Positions 20,499 through 29,140 of a DNA stretch of 64,000 nt are shown here, piece after piece. Made by a program: the position numbers and the translations under genes. The stretch comes from Furcasterigmium furcatum (Eukaryota > Ascomycota > Sordariomycetes > Glomerellales > Plectosphaerellaceae): assembly GCA_001599815.1 (NCBI GenBank), contig BCIA01000004.1, positions 3,374,082-3,438,081 of the forward strand, read 5' to 3'. The notes beneath the pieces were generated by a model. That model was not told the origin of the DNA. It did not search any database and saw only the letters and a program-made list of their open reading frames with translations. Each line of letters starts with the position of its first letter. The first letter of the stretch is position 1.

Positions 20499-21904
20499 GG
20501 GTCGATTGAAGGGTAGCCGCCCTCGAAGGAGTGGTGAAGCTGTGTAACTAAGCTGCTATGATGGAGAGATTCTCAGCATGCCGCCACGAGGGTCGTTGTC
20601 AGGGCCACCGGCAACAGCTGCAGCTGGCAGCGGTATCGGGCGTCAGGAAATGTGGGAAGGAAAATGCTGGATGGATGTATGAACGTGTTCAGAGCGCCCC
20701 GGAATGGAACAAGGGGGAAGAGTTTATCGGTCCTCTTACACCAGACCAAGCAGTTGTACCTAATACTACTGCTGTCAGACCTCATTTGACCTCCTCACTC
20801 TGCTAGTATTCGCGCAGCCCCTGACAGCCGGAGAATACATGGCCGGTCTAGTGGTATCACCGTCCAGATAGGCTGTCTTCAGAGCTGCTCAAAGTCGATT
20901 AAGCAGTCCTTGAAATGCATCTGGTTGAGTCAGAAGCCATCTCAATATTCTGACATCAAAACAGAGGTCAAATCAAGAGATCAGCCATCTGAATTGGATC
21001 GGCCACGCCCGGCTGCTGTCGATGATGACATCGCTCTAAGGATGCAGAAATAGCAGGGTGAACACACCTGGAATGAGCTGCGCATCTTGGCATCCTCGCA
21101 CGGCAAGAAACACGAAGTGCCCCTACAGACCCAGGCTCCCAGAGACGACATGAAAATACTCATTGCCATATCGCCATCATTGCAGTAAGGGGCGTCCCTC
21201 TCCGCGCCACACGGGGCAACGCGGATTACGAATGGTTCAACCATGCGATCCGCAGATATCTGGATGATCGCGAATGACATCAAAACCATAGGAGCAGTCT
21301 ATGAATCGCACTGCAGTAGCCCCCCAACCGCGAGCCAACACGTGACCGCTCTCCGACTTCAAGACGGAGATGTGATAGACGGCATGTCGTCATTCATCTT
21401 TTGGGGCGATTTTGGGCCGAATGAGTCGTGACATTGGTTCCTGGGGGTATATTCGAGACGAGATCATGGGTGATCTGCAGCTTTGGGCGGAAGAATCCCC
21501 TGTTGACTGGCCTTCAAGCTGGAGGGAATGCAAATCTTCCGCGGGGAGAAGTAGCCATCGGCCCGACGACCTCTTCATAGCACGTCGGTAATGTCTAGGT
21601 ATAGCACAAGTACTAAAGAATCATTTCATCGGTGCAATTATTACGGATGTGACACATGTGGAGACTCATCCCAGCATCACTGCCCACCTCCGAGTCCCGT
21701 CCGAGGACAGAATCTCGCGTTCGAATTCCGTAGAAGAATTCGGTATTTGGAATTGCACTAGGGTCTAGTTTGTCTGCTAACACAGAAGTCCGCAGACAAA
21801 GCTCGCCCCCGACAAGCAAGGTGCTGACTCGGGAAATCTGTTTGCTCTTCGCTGCCACCGCAAACGTGGAGCCTTGAGCAACTTTGTCCATCAATCTGAC
21901 GGAG
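20499..21904. other. Intergenic stretch with right inverted-repeat arm
   Basis: About 1.4 kb between copies A and B of the 2EXR family. Apart from the repeat arm (listed separately) no gene, RNA or transposase fragment was recognised on either strand. Confidence 0.45.
20818..20958 (-). repeat. Right arm of long inverted repeat
   Basis: Inverted partner of 18973-19114. The two arms enclose about 1.7 kb containing 2EXR copy A. Beyond 20958 a weaker match continues to about 20998 (for example CAAGAGATCAGCCATCTGAATT against its diverged partner). No target-site duplication was obvious by eye. Confidence 0.85.
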
Positions 21905-22965
21905 CTAGGTTCGCTCCGAACGATTTCGACGCATGACCTTGAACGGCTCAACATTGAAATCCTTCACCGGTGGCTTCGACAAGAGGTACATGATCCGTTT
22001 CTTCACCCTTGGCCATGGCACGCCTCCGGCAGGAAGGCAAAAGTGCGTGGTGCCTAAGCCCTCTTCCTCTCCTATTCGAAAGAGGATCGGTTCTCGAAGC
22101 GAATGTTCGTCCCCTATATCTTTTTCCCGAGCGCTCATCTCGAAAGCAGCCAAGATATTTCGCGTCTGCGTGTACGACTTAACAAGTCCGCGCAATTCGC
22201 TATAGTAAGAGTCTATTATAAGGGGCCACCAGACGGCGACATTCTCAGCCTTAGCGCGCAAAATACGGCTGACGAGCTGTTCGAGAATGTCGGTCATGAA
22301 GATTCCCATCGACGAGGCGGACATGTTTGGTTTGGGGCAGATGTAGAGAATGTCTAGGCGAGGGTTGAACCAGTACCCATCGTCTTCGTTTCGGTATGTG
22401 GCAAGACAGAAGTGCCCATGCTTTTCCGAGATTTTCCAGGCTTCCTTGCAAACCCCCCGAATATTGGGCGGCCGGTGTTTGTGTGTGAGACTGAGCTTCG
22501 CGTCGTAGAAGGGGGAAAAAATGTTATAATCATCAGAATTCAGGTGTTCTGTGTCCAGGTACGGCTCGAAGATGCGACTGCCGGGTAGTGCTATCTCCCA
22601 GATTTTGAAGCGAAGCTCAGGTGCGAGTTTCATGAATTTGGGGAACCCATCGGATGCAGGACCTAGGGAGTCAAAGTTAGTTCCAGCCCGAGCCATCCAT
22701 CTGAAGGCAGCAGCAACATGCCTTTGTCCGTGATGCTGATATGGTTGACCTTCTCAAGTCCCCGCTGGAGTGCCGAGTCGAGACGTTTGCGCTTTGCAAT
22801 ACGGAACCGGCGATGTGCCTTGGCTAGCTGACGATATTCCTTGGCCAGCTGACGATGTGTCTGACGATGTTCCTTGGCCAGCCGACGATGAGCCTTGGCC
22901 AGCTTGATCTGGAGCTTGGTGTTGCTGGCAGGCTTCTTTTTCTTCTTTCTGCCCTGAAACGCCAT
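21905..22965 (-). CDS. 2EXR-domain protein, copy B (intact), with GC-AG intron
   Basis: Exons 22965-22722 and 22662-21905 (minus strand) encode 333 residues. The N-terminal 75 residues are strongly basic with repeats of the form KAHRRLAKEHRQ, probably a helix. The 2EXR part begins at GFPKFMKLAPELRFKIWEIA then LPGSRIFEPY, followed by IRGVCKEAWKI and GYWFNPRLDILYI. The intron starts with GC (AAAG|GCATGT) rather than GT and ends in CTAG after a perfect ACTAAC branch site. Both flanks join the frame exactly as in copies A and C, which have GT donors at the same site. The family is a fungal-specific expansion without a known biochemical role. It is divergent from copy C. Confidence 0.8.
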
Positions 22966-23449
22966 TGTGAGATGCCTGGGTAGAGTCTTTCAGAAAGGGC
23001 TTTGTTGATGGTGGGAGAGGAGTTGAGCGGGGTTGATACTGAATGTGTGTGGTTGAGGTAGGTAAGTACCAGAAGGGAGGAGTCGGTGGAAGAACTGGAT
23101 GGCCTTCTTTGCCGAACTTTGGTCTGAGGTGGGAAAGGGGGCGGCCAGACTGGAAAGAGCCCACAGTCAAACACGAGGAAGGCAGCAAAGTTTAGGCAGG
23201 CATGGGGTACTTAGTCAATTTACTTATCTGTCAGGTCTTTGTTCAGACTGTTAAGTGAATTCGGGACTATCAGACGGAAGCTCAGGTTCTGTGGGGTGTT
23301 GCAGCCAGCCACAGCCATCAAACTTGCTTCCTATCCTTGCTTCTGATTCCTCTTCCCTCCTGGCCTCCTCTCCATCCAGTCTCTTTCCGTCATCTCACCA
23401 TCCGGCTCCCACCCCCATCTCCGGAGACGACTGAGCCCAGCCTCTCACC
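22966..23449. other. Divergent promoter region, 2EXR copies B and C
   Basis: About 480 bp between two divergent paralogue starts. The C side (about 23,340-23,445) is CT-rich. No inverted copy relationship between the two halves was obvious by eye. Confidence 0.4.
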
Positions 23450-24447
23450 ATGGCACTTCGAGCCAAGAAGAAAAAGCCTCTCGGCTCCCTGAAGCTCCTC
23501 ATCAAGCTCGCCAAGGCCCGTCGCCGAGAGGCGGCTCTTCGCCGTACGGAGGAACTCAAGGCCGCCATCGTTAAGGCCTTGGAGGAGGGGAAGCACGACG
23601 CCAACCAAGACCTCATTGCTCCGCTGGTCAACGCCGGAGAAACCGAAGGTATGCCAACCATCCTTGTCCTCCAATCTCCAGCTCTGACCATCTTGACCCA
23701 AGCTCCCCTTCCCGCTACCTCCTTTCCCGACTTTATGAAGCTCCCAGCTGAGCTCAGAGACAAGATATGGGAGATGTCGTTGCCTGGAGTTCGGGTCTTT
23801 GAACCCAATTCCCACGTCTTCGTCGACGGGTACCATATTACTCCTTCGGGCCCAGTCGTATCCCTTTGAAGAGGTTCCCTGTTCCCAACATCAGAGGCGC
23901 ATGCAAGGAAGCTTGGCATGTAACGGAGAATCATGGAGCCTTCCGCTTTGCCCCCCGTGGCGGAATAGGCGGTTTCTGGTTCAACAAGCATCGAGACATT
24001 GTCTACATCCCGACCAAGGCGACTCGCCATCTGCCACAAGGCCTCAATCTGGGTGAATACATCCAGACTTTCATCAACCCAGCTGAGCCTCGCCATATAG
24101 CCCTGGACCGGCACGGACTGGACAGGGAATGGGCGAGCATCTACCGCATGGTGTCACAGGCAACTTGGCCTATCGAGACAATCTGGGCCACAGTTGAACA
24201 TGAAGTCGGCTACAGGAGGAAAGAAACGTGCTGTAAAAAGTTCTTCCGACTTCGGGACGATGATTTGATCCACATCAAGGATGCACAGCCCTCCCAATCA
24301 ACTGGTGCCTTGGAGCGATGGGCAGATATCAGAGGCAGGATCCGGCGGCGCTTTGTTGGAGATTCCATCAATGGCGGCATCACTTTGCCTCCGTTCAAGG
24401 TGGAAGGCATGGAAATTTTCCGCCGCAAGAGTCCTAGAGACACCTAA
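23450..24447 (+). pseudogene. 2EXR-domain gene, copy C, with frameshift or very short intron
   Basis: Exon 1 is 23450-23648. A 54-nt intron (GTATGC, CTCTGACC branch, AG) leads to 23703. The frame then reads FPDFMKLPAELRDKIWEMSL and LPGVRVFEP but hits TGA at 23867-23869. The conserved continuation (FPVPNIRGACKEAW, then GGFWFNKHRDIVYI) is in another phase and runs to 24447. Either an indel lies near 23830-23870, which makes this a pseudogene, or a 44-nt intron from GTACCA at 23830 to AG at 23873 repairs the frame. The latter would be at the lower limit for fungal introns, and copies A and B have no intron there. The rest looks under constraint, so decay, if real, is recent. Confidence 0.65.
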
Positions 24448-24790
24448 TCTGGACCACATGCCACCCACCTAGGAGAGCTTGAGAGCGGATGAGCCTTTGG
24501 GAGCGGCGTTCCAGGCGCCGCCGGCGCAGGAAAGGTCACGACTGATCCAGCTGCGTTGCTTTTCAGCTATCTGTTCTCTGGACTACCGAGATTGCTCAGC
24601 AGCCGGTCTGAAACATCGTCAGTTCGGCAAGTGTTCGTCTCGTGTTTCGTGAAATCATCTACTGCTCAATGTGAAGCCTGGTCGACGCGGCTCATCTGAG
24701 CGCTGCGATGTCTCATTCAACGATCGTCTAAGATCTAGCTGGCATAGTAATGCGACGCTGTCAGACTCTTCTCATGCTCGCATGGTGACT
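24448..24790. other. Convergent 3' regions
   Basis: About 340 bp between 2EXR copy C and the DUF3632-like gene, both ending here. A GC-rich palindromic run (GGCGCCGCCGGCGC near 24,515) is the only notable detail. Confidence 0.35.
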
Positions 24791-25801
24791 CTATCCCTCC
24801 AGGCCCTTGATCACCCAGCCCGCTCTCTCCGCAAGTTTCGCGTCAAAACCGCCCGCTCCAGCACGCTCCTCCAGGGCCTTGGCCCAGAACGCCCACCGCT
24901 CCTTGCTGTATCCCGGCGCAGCGTCGAGCTTCTGGCCCGTCCTCAGCGACCTCTCCTCGGAGCCTTCCAGCTTGGGCGGATCAGCCACATTCTGCCATAG
25001 CCTCGAGCCGGCGTAGATGACCCAAAGGCTCGCAGTGGCGGCTTCGTAGGCGCGCTCAGTCTCGTCGGCAATGTCCTCCTCGAAGGCGGAGCGGAGCTGC
25101 CAGATGGCGTAGTCGTAGCCGTTGATGACACCACGGGTCCACAGCATGGCCATGAAGGCGTGCAGGCTGAGGTAGGATGAGAGCTGGGCCTGGCTGGGCT
25201 GCCGGCCTGGCTCGAAGGGAGCTGTGGCAGGGTCAGCGGTGATGGACTTGAGGTTGTTCCCAAGGGAAGACTCACGGTTGAACACATCGCGAAGATTCCA
25301 GGAAAATGTGTACATGGGGATCAGGGTCTCGACGCCATCCTGAGTCTCGCTGAAGGAAGTCTTGGGCGACTTGGACAGCTCGTCAATGACGTTGACAAGA
25401 CGCACGAGGGCAGGCTCATCGTAGGGGATCTGCTTGGCCAGATCGATCAGGAGGTTGTAGAGGGACCAGTGGGGGTCGTCGCCGCCGGACGCCGAGGGGC
25501 CAGCGAGGGTGTTCGCGATGGCCTTGGCGGCTGTTGCTGGGGTGGCATCGCTGCCTCCTTCGAGGAATGACTTGATGGAGGTGAATGTCGTAGCGTCATC
25601 ATATGCCGTCTCGTCGGCAGTGTAGCTGAGCTGGAAGCCTGGCATCTTGCTGGCGTGGTAGATGTTCTGAACGGACGGGAAGCTGTGAACCCCGCGGTTG
25701 AGAGGAAAGACGACAGGTGACGTCTGTGGGAGGGTCGCTGGGTTTCGGCACGCAGAATATGTGTAAGAACGTCGGAGGGTGAGAAATCTGAGGCTTTTCA
25801 T
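24791..25801 (-). CDS. DUF3632-like protein
   Basis: Exons (minus strand) 25801-25276 and 25221-24791 give 318 residues. The 54-nt intron has GTGAGT, a GCTGACC branch site and CACAG, contains no stop and is a multiple of three, so it can also be read through; the spliced join RDVFNPFEPGRQ looks more natural. The alternative start MPGFQLSY at 25645 is equally possible, in which case the first 52 residues (Arg-rich, SLRFLTLRRSY) would be leader; if translated they could be a mitochondrial presequence. Segments such as YLSLHAFMAMLWTRG and DYAIWQLRSAFEE resemble the fungal DUF3632 family, which has no known function. The family call is from memory of its pattern and moderate. Confidence 0.65.
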   Translation of the reverse strand: MKSLRFLTLRRSYTYSACRNPATLPQTSPVVFPLNRGVHSFPSVQNIYHASKMPGFQLSYTADETAYDDATTFTSIKSFLEGGSDATPATAAKAIANTLAGPSASGGDDPHWSLYNLLIDLAKQIPYDEPALVRLVNVIDELSKSPKTSFSETQDGVETLIPMYTFSWNLRDVFNRESSLGNNLKSITADPATAPFEPGRQPSQAQLSSYLSLHAFMAMLWTRGVINGYDYAIWQLRSAFEEDIADETERAYEAATASLWVIYAGSRLWQNVADPPKLEGSEERSLRTGQKLDAAPGYSKERWAFWAKALEERAGAGGFDAKLAERAGWVIKGLEG

Positions 25802-26803
25802 GAGATGGGAAAAGGGGGAAGTTGTCACAAGATGCCAGATTCCAAAATCCAATGTTCAATGTTGATTGCCTGTTTGGTGCCCCTCCCTGAGTCCCCTGAG
25901 CCAGTACAAGTGCCGACGTCACCCAGCGGCTGCAAGCGCCCCTTTTGCCCCTCAGACGGGGAGCTCCGGCGGGGCACCAAGACCTTCTTCGGCCGGTCGG
26001 GCCCCCGTGCGCCGTCCCTCAGCGCGGGTTCGTCAGGGGCTGTCGATCCCCTAATGCTCGACTGGGAAGGACGAATTAAGGGTTGTTGCTTGGTTGGACG
26101 ACATCTTCGGCAGTCGAGTCCTGGAGACTTCTAGGCATCAATGGGTTGGAGACTCCGAGTCCTGTTGACAAGTGTCAGTCACATGGTGCTGTAGAGACAG
26201 AATCGCACCAAGGGCGAGTAACGACTTGGCAGGACGAACCACATTCAGGAGGCCTCAGCAGCCAGCAGGACAAGACATCCACATGGTGCATGGTACGAGA
26301 TAGTACCAAGGCTTATCGCAAGATTCGGAAATTCTCCCATCAAGAAGTATGATCTCAATTGATGTTCTATGCATGCTCCGAGAAAGCGCCAAGTTCGGAT
26401 TCAAGATTGACCAAAAGGTTCATTCAGCATACCTTGAGAGCCTTGGAATGGACTTGCAGTGACGGGACCCGGCCGCCCAACTGGGTCGGAACCGGAAAAA
26501 CGGACCCCCGAAACCGCCGTTGCAAATTTCCCCATCGGTCCACGACTGACATCTCGAACTTCGACAACTTCTCCAGACTTTCACGACTACTTTCAGCCCA
26601 GCAACCCTCCCAACCACGGCAATCGAGCCGGCACGCTTGCAGCGCTCGCGAAGCTTTAAACTCCCCAGCCTGTCGACGGCGACGTCAATCCTCAATCGAC
26701 TTTTCGACCCGGAGCAGCACGCCGGTAGTCGCCATACATCCAAGACTCTCCCGAAGAGCTCTCTCGACCTCGCCCTCGAATACCTTCCCCCACAGCCCCC
26801 GCC
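25802..26803. other. Divergent promoter region
   Basis: About 1 kb between the DUF3632-like gene and mL40. Open frames are present because of GC bias, but none has motifs or a good start context. It presumably holds both promoters and leaders. Confidence 0.35.
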
Positions 26804-27319
26804 ATGGCGTCCTTGTCGTTATCAGGCGTCCTCGCCCGCCCAGCCCTCGCGGCCCCGTCCCTCCGTACCCTCCTCCCCCTCGCGACACAACCCTTCTCCA
26901 CGACAGCGTCCCAAAATGCCAAGGCCAGCAAGAAGAAGGCTGCCGTCGCCGGCGCCGAGCACCGCCCCAAGATCCAGCTCCTCCGCGGCAACCAGCACGG
27001 CTACGCGCCGCCGCCTCTGCGCATGGCCCGCAACCGCTTCCTCCGCCATTGGACCATCCACCGCGCCTGGCTCCTCCACCAGCGCAAGGTCCGCGAGACC
27101 CACGAGCGCGAGCTCATGCGCCTGCACCAGGGCATGCACAACGCCTGCGAGGAGCTGCGCATCACGGACGGCCCCGGCCTGAACGGCGAGGGGTACCTGT
27201 ACCGCGTCGCCATGGAGAAGAAGGGCCTGTACGGCACGAGGTCGGTGCCGATCGAGTACGCGAGGATGCAGACCGAGACGCCCGCGAGGGTGGCGTGGAA
27301 CCACGATTGGAAGCGGTAA
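26804..27319 (+). CDS. MRPL28: Mitochondrial large-subunit ribosomal protein mL40
   Basis: A single exon of 171 codons. Residues 1-40 are a classical presequence rich in Ser, Arg, Ala and Leu (RTLLPLATQPFSTTASQ). The mature part begins KASKKKAAVAGAEHRPK and contains RNRFLRHWTIHRAWLLHQRK, a strongly basic amphipathic segment as in yeast Mrpl28 / mL40. The protein belongs to the mitochondrial large ribosomal subunit, near the central protuberance in known structures. Length fits fungal homologues. A start further upstream was rejected because the reading frame there lacks targeting character. Confidence 0.85.
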   Translation: MASLSLSGVLARPALAAPSLRTLLPLATQPFSTTASQNAKASKKKAAVAGAEHRPKIQLLRGNQHGYAPPPLRMARNRFLRHWTIHRAWLLHQRKVRETHERELMRLHQGMHNACEELRITDGPGLNGEGYLYRVAMEKKGLYGTRSVPIEYARMQTETPARVAWNHDWKR

Positions 27320-28215
27320 ACCTCTGATACTGAAATACCATTTATGAGAGGATGGATGGGCGTGGTTATCACAGCGTTGGAAAGATGTAAAACACGTGGG
27401 AGGCAAGCAGAAGCCGAGCATCTGGCCTGGCCTGCCTCGCCCCTGTATTATCCTTAGAACCTCAACTGGCGTCAAGAGCCAGCCAGGCGAGCCTTGTACA
27501 AAAGACACTACTTTCACCGATCTGCGAGTGAGCCAGAAGCATGAGTGCAATGTAGATTATTGTGATGCGTTCCGAGAGCCTCATGCTGCATGAAGACATG
27601 GGAAAATATGTGTGTGTGTGTGCTGCAGACCGACCGAAATGATCAAAAAGCACGACGCTCAGGAGGCGGGAAACGACTATGAAGCAGTAAGAAAGGAGAG
27701 AGAGAAGCCTCCCCCCGGCCATGCGTCCTCGCTGCGAATTTTCCTCTGCTTGCTTCCCTCCTGACACACTTCTTCCCGCTTCCCCTCTGTTGACAAAAAT
27801 ACGGAAACTTTTTCTCCAGGAAAATTCGACGACATGGATCGGCTGCCGGCAGACAGCGACGGCGTGAGAGGCGCCCTCCGGAGGCTTCTATGCCCTTGGC
27901 CCCTCTGGTTCGTAATATACAGAAATGAAGCTGGGACGGCCGTGCTGGCGGGCGCGTCGGTCTGGCGAGGAAATGAAGAAAAATCGAAAGATGATGCTGG
28001 CCCGAACCCCATTTCGCTGTGCTCCGGAATGACCGACGGCTTGGGTGGAGTAGGAAATGGCTGATGAGAGTACGTATTATGAGGGCGGGTGGTGGGAGGC
28101 CTCGATCCGCGCTCGGAGGGCCCACGGTGGTCCTCGAATCATGTTTGCGCCAGATAATGTCACCTGGCATATCGCCTGCTTGTCCGTTCATTCTGCACCG
28201 CTCCGGGCGGAGCGC
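27320..28215. other. Convergent 3' region of mL40 and RHO2
   Basis: About 900 bp. It contains a short (TG)n run at 27608-27622 and a purine/pyrimidine-biased 3' UTR of RHO2. Frames longer than 100 codons on the minus strand here have no motifs and were not accepted. Confidence 0.4.
27608..27622 (+). repeat. (TG)n microsatellite
   Basis: A run of seven TG dinucleotides between mL40 and RHO2, in the presumed 3' region of the RHO2 gene. It is short and unremarkable. Confidence 0.7.
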
Positions 28216-29140
28216 CTACAAGATGACGCAGCACCCGGAGCTCTCGCCGCCCTCGAAGGTCAGCAGCGCGGCACGGGTCGCGGCCTCGAAGACGTCGTCG
28301 ACGCCCTCGCCGCTCAGGCTGGAGCACTCGAGGTATTTGCGGGCGTCGATCTCCCTGGCGACGGCCTCGCCCTCCTGCGGCGTGACGAAGCGCATGGATT
28401 TCTTGCGCATCTCCTCGATGGCGACGGGGTCCTCGCGCAGGTCCTTCTTCAGGCCGACGAGGATGATGGGGACGTTCGGGCAGAGGCGGCTGGCCTCCTC
28501 GATCCACTGCGGGGAGAGGTGGCGTCAGCATTCCTGTGGTTTCTCCTTGCCCGGTAGACGGAACATACCTTGTGCTTCACGTTATCCAGGGAATCTGGGG
28601 TGTCAAGCGAGAAGCCCACGAGGATGACGTGAGCCTTGGAATATGCCAGCGGCCGCAGCCGCTCGTAGTCTTCCTGGCCTGCTGTGTCCCATAATGCCAG
28701 CTGGACGGACTTGCCGTCTACTCTGCAGTCTGTCACGTAGTTCTCGAACACCGTGGGGATCTGTATCGCGGGGAGTGGTCAGATGTGCGGTCGGGGCTCG
28801 TTCGTTCTCGAGAGGTAGGAGGATCATACGTAATGCTGCAATGGGCATTGTGGTCAGCGCATTGTTGCGGGATAGAGACGGGGGGCACCGGAGACTTACT
28901 GAGGGGAAGTAGCCGAGCGTGAAGACGCTCAGCAGACTCGTCTTGCCGCAGGCACCGTCACCGATGATGACCAGTTTCCTACGGACAGGGTTCGGGTCAG
29001 TACTGGTATTCTGGGGATCGGACCGTCGTCATGTGACGATGGGCGGCTGGCAGAGCCCGCCCGAAGACCCCTGGAGGGTGATCGTCGAGGAACAAGTGGG
29101 CGTACCTGCGGATGACGTTTTGGGGATTCTGGCTGGCCAT
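28216..29140 (-). CDS. RHO2: Rho-family GTPase Rho2, with 6-nt microexon
   Basis: Five exons (minus strand): 29140-29106, 28978-28900, 28835-28830, 28760-28569 and 28506-28216, giving 200 residues. Rho2 is a membrane-anchored GTPase controlling cell-wall glucan synthesis, polarity and cell-integrity MAPK signalling in ascomycetes. Seen: P-loop GDGACGKTS, effector loop [33 protein letters not shown], and [20 protein letters not shown]. It ends CVIL, a CAAX box favouring geranylgeranylation. SLDNVKHK is typical of the Rho2 rather than Rho1 or Rho3 branch. The third exon is only CATTAC (His-Tyr); omitting it, or reading through, destroys the effector loop. Both flanking introns have CTGACC branch sites. 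Confidence 0.93.

Noticed and set aside
18730..21904. A transposase or reverse transcriptase between or near the inverted-repeat arms
   Set aside because: None of the frames on either strand shows DDE, integrase or RT motifs; only the 2EXR copy is inside.
27643..28191. A 182-codon minus-strand frame downstream of RHO2
   Set aside because: Falls in the RHO2 3' region, has Arg/Pro/Ser bias and no motif.
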